From: Cucumis sativus
Taxonomy: Eukaryota; Streptophyta; Magnoliopsida; Cucurbitales; Cucurbitaceae
NCBI RefSeq assembly: GCF_000004075.3
Contig: NC_026657.2
Span: 29,668,408-29,732,407, forward strand
Direction: 5' to 3'
Length of the DNA stretch: 64,000 bases
Shown here: in pieces, positions 36,257-47,905 of the stretch
How positions within the stretch are numbered: the stretch's first letter is position 1
Layout: each line of letters opens with the position of its first letter
Program-made: the position numbers and the translations under genes
The notes under the pieces: model-generated
Database searches by the model: none
The model's input: only the letters and a program-made list of their open reading frames with translations
Told to the model about the DNA's origin: nothing

Positions 36257-38475
36257 TTATTCCATTTCAGGAGCTACAGAAATTGAAGTTCCAAGTGAAA
36301 TACCATGATTATGTTTTCCTTCATAAGTTGTGATGAAGGAATCCGGATCCTCAGATGCTCGTTCGACATATTTGCGTGCTTTGCATTTGAGGCCAGTACA
36401 TCTATAGTAACTTCTGCAAGGTGAAAGCTTAAGTGAGATCAACCTGGAAAAAATATATAAGCAACCAAAAAAATTCAACAGCAGAACTCGTGGGTGATAT
36501 ACAAAATTCAAGCCACAAGGTTGGTGAGATGCTCATTCTGTTATTAAATTGAATGGGGTTAGTTCTTTTGACTGGCAACTTTCAATGGGGAGTTCTGTTA
36601 TTAATAAAATCTAGAATTTGTAGAGACAAGAAAAGAAAGATCAGAAGGGTCTCTTTTGCAACTAAGCATTAAACGATGCATCCAATAATATTAGGCAACT
36701 TGGTAAGGGTGATGGAAAAAAAACCAAAATGAAATCGAGTTAGAACAAATCAATGCAAATTTTTAACTCCATACCGTGGGTATAGATTACCCTTCACAAC
36801 TTTCTGCCCATATTTTCTCCAGCGAACGCCTTTTCCAGAAATCTCGATACCAGTGGAATCTTGAGCCATTGCATGGTGCTCATTAACACCTTCAATTAAT
36901 GTCTCACCTTCATTTGTTGGATTTTTTCCACCCCTAGAAATTGAACATATAAAAGATTTGTTTATTTAAGATGCAAAGCTCTTCTTAAACCATAGGAGCA
37001 GAAAGTCAGAGTCAAATTTAGTATAAAATGACCATAGTTGAAAATTGAAATAGCTTTTTCTTACCTTCTTTTACTTCGCAATTTATCATCCATGGACTGG
37101 AGTCCTTTGCTTCCTTCTTCACATTCTACACTTAGACCGCATGAATTATTATCGGAGATTCCACATCTAGCATTGACTTCTTGATTTGAAAACGGGTCAA
37201 AGGGTATTGTAACTCTGTCTTGACAAGTTTTTTCGATGTGATTCTCAATCCTACTTTCACAACCTTCTATCCGCCCATTGAGGTAATTGAACCATAGCTC
37301 CGGATTTGTATCTTGTGTAGTTCCATTTGATATTGACCCTTCCCTTTGTGTCCCGGATGAGTTTTGCTTTAGAGGTTGAGGCTTTGGGTGGTTGTGCTCA
37401 CCTTTGTAAACAATTTCAGCAACCTTCCCATCCAATGATCTCTCAACCTTCTTTTTGACAGGACAACTTGGATGTGTGCACTTGTAATAACTCCGTGGAT
37501 ACTCACTTCCTTTTACTTGCTTTTGCCCATATTTCCGCCAATTATATCCGTCATAAGAAGGCTGAGCACCACTAATTTGAGGACGAAGCAATGTTGGATC
37601 TTTTTTGCTATAACTTAAAGTCACCCTTGAGCTTCCAATAGATTGACTGTTTTCAACAGTGGATGTGATGTTTTGAGGAAGATCTGATGTCGGCGCAGAT
37701 TGAAAGTTGTCATTATCTTGATTTGGACATTGAATACAGAGATTTGAGGTCAGTGCAGATTGGAAATTGCCATCATCTTGATTCGGACATTGAATACAGA
37801 CCTCAACTGGTGGAGGTGGTAAACAGTTTTGCAAATTGGTGTTCCCCTGGTTAAAAGATAATCCAGCAAAGTCAGTAGACTTTCAAGTGCTCAAACCTTC
37901 TATTCTTTCATTAAATACCATTAGAGACAATCAAACAGATAATCTGAACCAAACTCAATATCCTAGCATCTTTGACAGAGTACGTACAACGGAATAGAAG
38001 TACATGTATAAACAGTTCTAATTATGAAGCCACTTGCCATGAGTGACAGCTGAGAGACAGTCCTTTTTGATACATGCTTCGCCAAAGGTTTGAATAAAAC
38101 AGTGGTTTTGATCTCTGATACAGCGAGAGTATCAGATGAACTATGAGAGTTCGTTCCAGGGATCGTTTCTGATATTTTTCCCTGAAAATGTTGAATGTCA
38201 CATCATGAAGTGAGATTTTTTTAAACAAAAATGAGAACTGTAGAAGTAAAATATCACAGGAATAAATCACCCGGATGATGGACCAGGATTATCCTTACCT
38301 TAAACCTCACTGTCTTTGGTCTAATGGCAGCAACCCTGGTTTCGGATGACATATTCGGTGGAGAAGTATCGAATGCACACGTAAGAATATCAGAGAACGA
38401 CTTGAAACTGGAACATGTTGGCCTTGAAGCTACTGGTCTGGCAATAACAACTCTCTCTGTTGCTTTATTGTCCAT
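36257..38475 (-). CDS. WRKY44: Group I WRKY transcription factor, WRKY44/TTG2-like
   Basis: Five exons on the minus strand: 38299-38475, 38038-38181, 37065-37846, 36775-36933 and 36257-36413, giving 472 residues. The N-terminal signature [13 protein letters not shown] and [10 protein letters not shown] and the two WRKY domains match the WRKY44/TTG2 family. Domain 1 has WRKYGQK at 210-216 with CTHPSC and HNH zinc ligands. Domain 2 has WRKYGQK at 406-412 with CTGLKC and HNH, and carries the conserved intron after PR. WRKY factors bind W-boxes. TTG2 acts downstream of the MYB-bHLH-WD40 complex in trichome, seed-coat mucilage and proanthocyanidin development, a role inferred here by family. Exon 2 ends ATG followed by GCAAGT, implying a GC-AG intron. 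Exon 3 contains a tandem repeat of 20 residues. The protein is longer than the Arabidopsis relative (about 430). Confidence 0.93.
37681..37800 (-). repeat. In-frame 60-base tandem duplication inside WRKY44 exon 3
   Basis: Two adjacent 60-base units (37681-37740 and 37741-37800) encode two similar 20-residue units, each starting CIQCPNQD and containing NFQSA. The units differ at several bases. They lie in the linker N-terminal to the first WRKY domain, so the DNA-binding domains are not affected. Confidence 0.88.
37847..38037 (-). other. Probable GC-AG intron of the WRKY44-like gene
   Basis: On the minus strand the exon ends at ATG and the intron begins GCAAGT, which is the usual context of the rare GC donor class, and it ends in CCAG. 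Joining 38038 to 37846 keeps phase 0 and links the SQLSLM and GNTNLQN segments. I found no GT donor nearby that fits the conserved protein as well. Confidence 0.65.
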
Positions 38476-39775
38476 TATGTGCAAGAACGCAGAAATGGTA
38501 CACCTATAAATATTCAAGAAACCTTTGATGACCAAATAATTGTTTCTGGGAATGTTGTATCCAATAGCATTCGGAATTACGAGCTTGAAAGATCCCAGGA
38601 AAGAATCATGGCTGGATTCTTAAGCAATGCTTTTCTACATTGTTTGTCATCAAAGAGATTGCATACCTATAATACACGAGAAATGTAATTTTAGTGTAGT
38701 GTGAAGAAGGGTTGATCGTTAAAAACAAATGAAAGTGGGTCTGCGCTATTTGTGAAGTTCGTCAAGCATTACAAAACATCCCAGCACTTTGGATTATACA
38801 AAGCATAACAAAGCCTAAAAAATATGTTTTTTTGTATAAGATGACAAATAATTGAAGAAGATGTGAAAAGTTATTGTCCCAGTGAACTAGATCACCACAC
38901 AAGAAGTATCCAATTATAATCTTCCAAACATCTATCGCTGCATCATATATTGAAACTAGAGCACAAACACCAATAGGACAATCCACATTATGATGTTGAT
39001 CATTTCTAGTCTAAGTCCATATACATTCATTATTAATTAATATCCAAATAGTCTCATAACTTCAAATTTTCCACCTCTACCCAATGTAGGATTATTGTGA
39101 CACCCCTAGCAAACATGTTGCTTGTAATGCAAAATAATTCATAAAGCAGCTAATCGATTTCAATCAAGTAAGCTTATGATGCTTATTATCTTCATCCAAC
39201 TAAAAGTAATGCAGAGAGTTTGATAATTGCTTCAGATTGGATTCTTTTCATTGAAGAAGATCACAGCCCACCAGTCAAATAATAAACACTTGCTGAAAGC
39301 GTCCTGGCCTGAAAGAATAGTTCAAAAAGCTCCCAACAAAGGACATCTCAATACTTGAAACAATTTGCCAAATATATCAATATAATGAATATCACAGTAA
39401 CAGCTGTCCCTTAAACACTCTAATGAATTACATTATCTGAAATACACAATCAATAACCATTAAAATAACAGAAAAATCCAGACACCCAAAACATAAAGCT
39501 CTATAATCATACTAAAAGAAATGCATCAAACCCCACTTCAAAATGACTCATCAAAATCTAAAAGTCCAACTCCAACTCCAACCAATTAAAATAATTAAAA
39601 CATTCAAACTTCAGAAAGGAGAAAAACAGGGGACAGACAAACCAAATTGCTTCAATCCCATCCATGGATTCTCGATTCTTCACTTCCAATGGGATTATTT
39701 CAAACTGGGTTTTCACTAACAGATTAATCGAAAACACAGAACATGAGAAGAAACCCCATTTGCTCAAAGGATCAC
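38476..39775. other. Upstream region of WRKY44, AT-rich
   Basis: No coding exon was recognised. The stretch may contain a WRKY44 leader intron or the 3' part of the transcript suggested at 39776-39850. Confidence 0.4.
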
Positions 39776-39850
39776 TCAAGTGTAAGCGAAGATCAAAAAG
39801 ACAAAGAACAGAAAGCCGAGACGAGTAAAGGACAAAAGGGTGGTGGCCAT
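39776..39850 (-). CDS. Candidate 24-residue hydrophobic small peptide
   Basis: A minus-strand ATG in good context (gtgaaaATGG) opens a 24-codon frame starting MATTLLSFTRLGFLFF and ending IFAYT, almost all hydrophobic like a single membrane span or signal peptide. Upstream on the same strand, 39851-40030 is GC-richer, CT-rich and leader-like, unlike the surrounding DNA. I do not recognise the peptide. It could be a genuine smORF gene, an upstream ORF in a spliced leader of the WRKY44-like gene 1.3 kb downstream, or chance. Confidence 0.3.
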   Translation of the reverse strand: MATTLLSFTRLGFLFFVFLIFAYT

Positions 39851-41329
39851 TTTCACCGTTAGAGAAGAAGAGATTGAAGGTATAGGAGACTATTGGGGGG
39901 TTTTAGTTAGTTGGAGGTGGGGACGAAGATGAAGAGAAGCGTCTCGCCAATCCCGCCAACTGAAATTCTACAGAGAAGAATGGTAGTTGAATTGGGAGAT
40001 GCACGTGCTGTAGCGGAAGGGATAGGGAGTCTGAAGAATGAATGATGAAATTTTTAGTTAAGTGGAGCTTCCAGGTTTACATGGCTTTGTGTAAGAATCT
40101 GCACATTATTTATTTCAATAATACCCAGATGGGAGAAAAGTACTTTTCAGTAATAAAGTTGTGGTTAAATTGGGTTAAATCTCATTTTGAAATTTTCTTT
40201 CCACTTTTGAATTGCTTCAAATTTACTTTTTATACTTTCACATCTTTAATTCTACCTCTGTTTTTTTTTTCTCTCTTTTGAAATATTTTATTTTGGTCTT
40301 CTTTGTTTAAGTTTAGTTTAATATAATGGTGTTTTCAATCCATTTTAAATTCAGTCACTTTTAATTAATTTTCGTTAAAATTATTAGTTTCTATTGAAAT
40401 TAGTTAAATTTTAATTATTATAATTTTCATTAAAAAAAATACATTATTTGAATATGTTTCGAAAAGTTAGATTTTATGGCCAGTTGATTACCAAATATTT
40501 ATGAAGTGAATAACTGAATTTAAATATTATAATTGATAGTAATGAAGAAAAATTAACATTTGAAAAATATTTGCGGTGTAAATAGTTTATTATCATTATT
40601 ATTGTTGAAAATCCTTAATTAAAAGTATGTTTTGTTCCATTCTCTAAACTTAAATATATCTGTGTGTGTGTGTGTTTTATATACTTAAACTTAATGTGTG
40701 TTTTAATCTTACAAAATGATAATTTTAGTCATTACTTACATAAGAAAATCCACTTTTTTTAATGTTTTGGTATACATACTCGAAATTATGTGATTGCTGT
40801 ATTATAATTAAATTACATATGAGGACCAAGTTAACTGGTTTTAAATTTTAAATAATATATTTTAAAACTAAAAATAAACCTTTTAAAAATTTAAAATCAA
40901 ACAAAAGCAAATTTTAGAGACTAAAATTAACCTTTTAAAAGTTAATTAAAAGAATAGAATAAACTTGAAGCTATTTTTTAAGCAATAAACTTGAATTCGG
41001 GAATATCATATAATTTATAATTTAAATATTAAAAAAGAATACTCTTCATCTCTAGACTTAAATGAAAATAAAAACTGGCACTCATATTTGATAGAATGTT
41101 TCACAAGAAGGATTTAATTGTTATAAGTTTTAAATTATGAAGACTAGAAAGCAAATCATAACATGCATTGGCTAGTGCAAGGAAATGCATCTTCCCATAG
41201 AAAGCAAGCAAAACAGAAAGCACAGATTCCATTGAATTTCCATACAAATTTACAGACCTTTCTACAATCATTCACATCGTTAGGAGAAGAAGAAGAATAT
41301 AAGAAGAAAGTTCAACACAGCAACAAAAA
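39851..41329. other. Leader-like patch and AT-rich spacer
   Basis: Bases 39851 to about 40040 are GC-richer and look like a minus-strand 5' leader or promoter. Bases 40050 to about 41150 are AT-rich with a short TG run near 40662-40675 and no exon. The last 170 bases are the 3' flank of the next minus-strand gene. Confidence 0.45.
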
Positions 41330-43433
41330 TCACTTATTAATTGGTGCAAGAATGGTGTAGACCAACAAGAATGTGATAATTACAATTGCACCTGCTAGAG
41401 TAAATCTTGGACTAGTCCACAGCATCAGGTTTGATCTCTCTGTTCTTTTTATGGGATCTACTTCTTCAGACAATGGATATTCTGACCTTCGCGGATTCCA
41501 GCTTACATATTTGTTGGGAGAGAAATCAGAGAACATCGTCTTTTTTCCTCGCTTTTTGAACTTGGACCATGCCTTGTCCCAGTCTGTTGAGAGCTTATCA
41601 CCTGATTCACATCATTGGTAATTCAAACAATAACTGTTAGCCTTAATGCTAAATATAAACCTGATCCTACATCATTTGATACTGAAAATTTTCAAGTAAT
41701 CAGCTTACAAAATAGAAGCACTTGAGTTACTCTCATTGGTGTCCTAATCCAAGGGCTTGTGATGTTCAAACATACCCTTCAAGTCTTGAATTCAATTTTC
41801 TAAGTTGATAACTTAACATAATTTAAAATTCATGCTCTCTTGAAAACTTAGAGAGAACAAAGAAGCCAAAAACTCTTTAACAATTTTTTTTTAAAAAAAG
41901 GACTCAAAGTTACAAACTAGGTATAAACCAACTTAAACTAAGGGCAACCAAACCTCTACATATATTCACAGTAATATAATGTTGTCCACTTTGAACAATG
42001 GAACTCACCCTTATTCCATCAATTTTTTTTTTTTTCTAGCCAACATCAACAAGGGATTTTATCTGCGATACTAACCACACTAAGGGGAAAGTATTCTTAT
42101 TTTATTTCAGGAGTTAAACTCCAATTAGTACATATGATTACACACTACTATAAATAACAAGTTACCCACTTAGGTAAATAGCTAACAGACTAACAATTGG
42201 TAGATGAATCCTAGACTCTCTTGAGAATCTAGTGCTTCAAAACCGAGCTGGTCATACTAAAAATAATACCTGATTTTATCTTTCTTTAGGAACCATAAAT
42301 CTTGCTTGAGATGCTAGGACTGGAACATGTAACTCTTAAGGGCCGTTTGTACCCCAACTTCAATTGGACAGAGCAGACTATTATAGGCTCATTCAGTACT
42401 TGAACCTCCCATTATAATAGTTTGTGTTTTCAACTATTATAACTCGCAATTAACTATAAAAATACTATTTGAAAATAGTTTGCACCTCAAACACAAGTTA
42501 TTATAACCCACTAGCCTCCTTCACTATATTAATCAACTCAGTGGCCCAAATGCCTCCTTAATCATTGAGTAAGCAAGTGTCCAAAATGAAGAGGACAGAA
42601 GAAATCCTGTTGTGCATCGTGCTAAGTTATATTAAGAAGAATCAGCAGCTTCTCTAAAGTTAGAGCAGGCAAATTGAAAGCAACATGGCTTTATCTGAGC
42701 GATCAAGAGCATTATCAAGCTAAAGCATATTTAACCCAATGAAAATCAATTTGATCAAAAGCATTATCATATTTTTCTTCGTTCCAGAGATGGGAACCTA
42801 TTCTTTTTTCGATGCCCGTAGTCAAGACATTAAGAAGAAAAATTTTCTTCAGTTTTTTATACGCCAAATGAGTTTTCCCTGTAATTTGGACGCATTTATC
42901 CTTTTGTCGACAAGAGATAAGTTAAAGACCTTCATCGGCAACTAACTAGTACTTAAAAACAGATGAAATGAAGTCCTAAGCCTAATTTTAGACAATACAG
43001 AAATCTAGATCTCAGCACCAAAATGTAACTCCGTTCTAAATACATCCGATCAGACTCAAAATGGCGGGAAAATAACGAAAAACATTTTTCAGTACTAATC
43101 TACTTTGAGCGTCTAAGCCATTTTGAGTAGTTACTTAGAACAAAGTACCATTTGATTCTTGCCTCTCTCCCTCACAGCTCAAACTAAAATCCAAAGAAGC
43201 TAGAGAGGTCATCAACAAAGCAGAACTTAAAATCTGCAAAAGAGAGAAAAGGATACTGATGCCATACGTGTCTGATCGTCATTATCGTCATCTTTTCGAG
43301 GATCTTTAGGCCTTCTCCCCGAACACAGAGGAATCACCGGCGAAGAAGAAGACGATGACGATAAGGACGAAGGTGATTTCTGTTTATTTCTTGAGAAAAA
43401 GCTACGAGGTGCGATTATGGTTCCGACTAGCAT
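41330..43433 (-). CDS. Small membrane protein of unknown function
   Basis: Two exons on the minus strand: 43268-43433 and 41330-41601, joined in phase 1 by a GTATGG donor, giving 145 residues from the first ATG. Visible parts are a hydrophobic N-terminus (LVGTIIAP), a Ser-rich run, an acidic patch (KDDDNDDQ), a charged segment with DWDKAWSKFKKRGKK, and a C-terminal membrane span (FTLAGAIVIITFLLVY) with a short tail. I do not recognise the family. The start is uncertain: the frame stays open 20 codons further upstream to a GTG at 43493, through sequence that would lengthen the N-terminal hydrophobic segment (WFQSGIGIFAA). A non-ATG start or a missed upstream exon is possible. The intron of about 1.7 kb contains a MITE. 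Confidence 0.75.
42340..42557. mobile_element. Tourist/PIF-Harbinger-like MITE in an intron
   Basis: A 218-base element starts GGGCCGTTTG. Its end, read inversely, starts GGAGGCATTTGGGCC, giving imperfect terminal inverted repeats. It is flanked on both sides by TTAA (42336-42339 and 42558-42561), consistent with the TTA/TAA target duplication of PIF/Harbinger elements. The interior has short inverted 'attataat' segments. It contains no transposase. Confidence 0.65.
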
Positions 43434-43829
43434 CGCGGCAAAGATCCCAATTCCAGATTGAAACCAAGAATTCGTTCCCTGGTCTGCATCCACTGATTCA
43501 CTTCACTGGCCACCCATCAGTTCATACCTTCAGATATTCGTATCTGACGAACTTTACAGGCCTCAAAATCTGCCACGTCATCCGAATCATCGTCTTTTGT
43601 GGGCCCGTTATATCCCACGTCGACTAATTTGGGCTTTTCTTTAGCGTCGTCGTGAATTGGACCGAGCCATCCAGCATTTTTAGTTTCTGGCCCAGATAGT
43701 TATAAACTGGCTGTGTACCAAAAATAAGTTATATTAGAAATTTGAGAACGAAGGTGGATTTATTTGTCCTACAGTTTTAGTGATGTATTCGTATGGATTG
43801 CTTAGATAGTTATAAACTGGCTGTGTACC
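43434..43829. other. Promoter side of the small membrane protein gene
   Basis: GC-richer up to about 43640 with GGGCCC and CCACGTCG/CCACGTCA-type ACGT motifs ('gccacgtcatcc' near 43573), as expected of a promoter for the minus-strand gene. A short direct repeat, 'agttataaactggctgtgta', occurs at about 43699 and 43808. Confidence 0.5.
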
Positions 43830-44538
43830 AAAAATGTTGAATATGTCACGTATCAGGTAGACACAGAATGATCCAAATGCGCATAACTGTGGAAAAACAA
43901 AATTATATATATTTTTTCTACAGTTGATGATTTGAAAAACATAGAGTCGTTATTTCAATACAAACATGATATATCCCTTTTGAGCATATATCCTTAGACT
44001 TGGTTTTTTATTTCACCCCATCACAGAGTTATTTTTATTTTATCTATGATCATCTTCTCTAACCACGGTGAGACTTTAGTCACGTTTATAAGATAAACTT
44101 AATAAATTGATAAACATATAATTACAATGAAAATAAATCAATCAACAAAAAAAAACTAAGGAAACATTTTATTTAAAAAGAAGAAAAACAAAGGAATAAG
44201 ACAATTGTGACCCTACCCATTGCCTTGTTTGGCAAAACACGAGCCACTCGCGCTTCACTCTCACGTCTCCGTTCGCTTTGACCATTGTATGTTAGCCATC
44301 CGCTGCTGCCGATCACCGGTGCCGCGTCCCGCACGTAAATTGTCGTTTCAGGAGAGGAAAGAAAATATACAAAAAAAAAAAAAAACAAAATTATTCACAT
44401 GTGGGAGTTATTTTGCCACGTGTCTCCCAATGCAGGGGCGTGCGAAAAAGAAAAGTTGGCCGTTGGGCCCATCCACCCCCAAAATCAAATGTGCACCACG
44501 AAAAAACAAGTTGGTAAGTACATCAATCTCAGCCGTTG
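43830..44538. repeat. Duplicated non-coding module R1, copy a
   Basis: Collinear with 48375-49128. The outer part (43830-44200) is AT-rich and diverged. The core (44200-44538) is GC-richer and highly similar, including 'cgagccactcgcg', 'agccatccgctgctgccg', 'ccggtgccgcgtcccgcacg', a G-box 'gccacgtgtctccc' (CACGTG at 44417-44422) and 'caagttggtaagtacatcaa'. Small indels that are not multiples of three argue against coding. Its role is unknown. Confidence 0.8.
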
Positions 44539-45984
44539 GATCTCGTGGTCACTATAGTGTCCAGCGTGTAAATCCATCCTTGTTCGTTTTTTGCTCCCTC
44601 ATTTTTAAAAACTTTCTAACACGAAAAAAAAAACCTTTTGCTTGTCATTTTATATGTAAAATAGGAAATTATTTTATATTTTCCTCTTACTTCTTAGATT
44701 TCATTATTGCAAGTGTTTAGTTATTTATGTGATTTTTTTTATTCATTTAAAAAGAAGAAAGAAATCTAGTCCGATTTATTCACAAATATATTAATATTTT
44801 ACTTTTTTTTCATTAAAAAAATCACCATAACTCCAATAAAACAATAGCCACTTTAATGATAAGCATCCGTATAGATTTAAAGAAAAGTATTGATTAAAAA
44901 TACCAATACCATTATTATTTTAAATTAACAGACTACAAAACATCAACTTGCCAAAAATGAACATGAATAACAATCATATATAAAAATATAAAATATTGGA
45001 AATTATAAACAGTATTGAATTTGAACTAAAAATTTAGTGAAAATCGTGACGCTAAAAGGCTTACTGTTTGAATGAGAAATTGAAAACTATAATCCAAACT
45101 CATTAGAACGTTTGAAAAGTTTTAAATATAATGTAAATCATACTTGTGAAGTGGGTTTAATTGATGTAGTTTTATTATCTAAAATGTCAACATCTCATCC
45201 CTCTCATTAATGCTCTAAAGAAACAATTGCTTAAAACTTATAGAAAAAAATGTAATGCAAAATCATGATTAAACAATTAGTTTAGTTTAATTCACTAAAT
45301 TTATTTTCAGCACAACAAAAGTTATTTGTGTAGATGTGAATATTTAGTCCATTATTTTGATGGAGTGACACTTGTATTAGTTTTAAAAATTTGAGGTAGA
45401 TCGAATGAATTTAAATATAGTTATTATTAAATAAAAAAAATTATATGAATAATTCGAAACTGATTTATAAAGATCTCACATTAGTACTTTTCACGTTATA
45501 GATCAGTGAAATTCAAAATTGATGATATGCACGTATTACAAATGTTGTGCTTGGTAAATCTTCACTTTTTTTAATTATTTTTTAAAATCAACATTTATTA
45601 AGTATACAAATTTTTGTCACGTATGTGCACATGTTATTTAAGATATCAGACAGAGAAAAATGTTGCAGTTTTTTTCATTCCGTTCATAAGTTTCAAATTG
45701 TCATATTTTTACCTCGAAGCTCTTAATTTTATTTTCACTTGATTTATAAGTTTTAGGAATTACACTTTGGTACTTATCTCTAGTTATTATTGTAAATTTA
45801 TACTACTTAATTCATTGATTTCTACTAAAATTACATTCTTTAAAAATATTTTTAATTAGAAAATTAAAATATGAAAGTAAACATTATAACAAATTTAGGA
45901 ACAAAAATGTAACAAAAAAAACAAAAGAAAAAGAAAAAGAAAACAGTTTAAGTTAAAATAAGATTAGAATTTCTGTTTTCCCAT

Positions 45985-46200
45985 AACGACAGAAGTACGA
46001 GAAGGAGAAGGACAGAGACGAGGAGGTGGAGTGATCGGGGACTCGTGGTTGAGAATGAGTCGCTGGTTGCTATCCCAAATCTGTGGGGGCCCCACTTGGT
46101 GCCCCGATTCCCGATTTATTAGGCCACCTAAAGCTCCAACATCGCCAAAACATCGCCTACTTCTGTCCCCTCCCCCCTTCCTCGTCAAGCTTCTCTATTT
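45985..46200. other. Isolated GC-richer island without a recognised gene
   Basis: About 215 bases with several G/C runs (including the palindrome 'tgggggcccca') sit inside very AT-rich DNA. Open frames cross it on both strands but none resembles a protein I know. It could be a promoter or leader of an unseen or decayed gene. Confidence 0.4.
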
Positions 46201-47089
46201 TTTTTTCAACGGTGAGATGTAGAACAAATTTTATTTTCTTTACTTATTTAAAAAACTTCCATTCATTTTCTTAATCAACGCAAAATATAGATTTTCTTAG
46301 GAAGATATCTGTTTTTATAATTTTTGTTATATATATAATAAATAAGTAATATAATAGTATGAATGTTCACGTGTTTTACTATGGTAGATATTTATTGTTT
46401 AAAAAAATCACTTCCTTCATCCATGTATTAATTAACTATATAGTGATCAATGTCACCTCTTACTTGTCAAATTGTATGCGACATTAGCATCAATATTATG
46501 AATAATTTTCCTAATGTATTTTATTTTAATATTATATTATGATTATTAAAAATTAGATTTTGTTATGTAAACTGAAGTATGTCTAAAATTTAATTTTGCA
46601 TTCTTAAAATGTATAATTGCACTATTAAATGAAAAATGAACTTTGGTTCATGTATTTACCTTTTTGTTAAAACTAACATTTATCTAATACCATACAAAGT
46701 AAATTATATATCTATCCTTGCAAAATACATACAAGCAGTCAAAGCAGGAAAGAAGTTAGAAGAATAATTAAAATAATGAAATTAGAAAAACACACATTTA
46801 TTTACTACGACTGTCTTTATCGTATATAAAAATATATACTACTGTCATAGGTTTGAGATGAGTTGTAATTGAAAAAACTACGTAGACAATAAATTTGTGA
46901 GTCAAGAGGATAGAGGGTTGAGATGATAGACCAAAGTCAATGGAACATGTATCCGACCAATTGCCACCTTTATCTTCGGGAGATCAATTTGAGTGACCAT
47001 TAGAAATCCATTGGAGGGCATGGAAAAGCTACTAAAATGACCCAAGTGATATCATAGGGATAACTTAAAGGAAACATGTAAATGACATG

Positions 47090-47300
47090 ATAGTTGCTCA
47101 AATGACCTTATCAAAGTTGGGAGGACTCATGAGAAACTTAAAGGTAGTTTAAAGGACTCATAAGAAAACCCAAAGATAGCTCACATGGTCCATAAAAACA
47201 CTGGAAGACAACTTAAAATACTCCTCGTGAAGCCTAAAGGTAGCTCAAATGGTCCAAATGGAGTATAAAGGTAGCTCAAAAAACTAATTCAAAGAAGTAA
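47090..47300. repeat. Degenerate minisatellite
   Basis: Several imperfect units share 'aaggtagctcaaa' and 'ggactcatgagaaa', with related forms 'aagatagctcaca' and 'aaggtagtttaaa'. Unit spacing is about 35-45 bases, with some longer gaps. No coding potential is apparent. Confidence 0.5.
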
Positions 47301-47657
47301 AAGAAAAGTAGCATAGAGATCGTATGGGGAGGTTGAACATAGTTATAGGACTCCCAAGAGAATTTAGCGATGGCTGGTGAGAAAGCTTCAAGTGCTCGTG
47401 AATGACCTTTGTAGGACCCATAGATGGTCTCAACAAGAAAATTAATATTTTAGTAAAATTAAGAATAATGTAAACATTCTTGCTTTGTTTTTTAATATAT
47501 TGTGGATAGAAAAAAACAAATTAGAGACATAATAAAATATTCGTTGAATATATACTGTCGGAACATTTGTTTTAATGTATTAACGGAGTTGTAATTTTCT
47601 TAAATTGAAACAAACGTAGGCACAGTGCACACAAAAGGTCGGTTTGAGATAGGATGC

Positions 47658-47905
47658 TATAACTAATCTATAATTGATTATTGACACATTTAATTATTTG
47701 GGTGTAATAAATGAAATATACTCGTAATAGTTTATCTTTTTTTTTTTTTTCTATTGAAGATTTGAGGTTATAAACAGAGCTATTAGCATCTATAAAACCT
47801 ATAATAATTAAATATAACAAACTTTATTGCATATATCACTTAAAAACTTCTAGAATTGTATTTAGATTTTTTTCATTACATTGTATCTATTAATATTTTG
47901 ACTTT
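47658..47905. repeat. Repeat R2, copy a
   Basis: Matches 49129-49395 in order. Landmarks are 'tataactaatctata', 'attgacacatttaattat', 'gggtgtaataaatgaaatat', 'aattaaatataacaaa' and 'tctattaatattttga'. AT-rich, non-coding and diverged by indels. Confidence 0.65.

Larger units (their letters stand above)
44539..47657. other. AT-rich region with one GC-richer island and a minisatellite
   Basis: No gene was recognised. An island at about 45985-46200 stands out by GC content and contains 'gtgggggccccacttgg'. A degenerate tandem repeat lies at 47090-47300. The rest is AT-rich. Confidence 0.5.

Noticed and set aside
44220-44720. Open frame of 166 codons over module R1a
   Set aside because: The second copy of the module has indels that break this frame, and the composition shows no known domain, so it is not treated as a gene.
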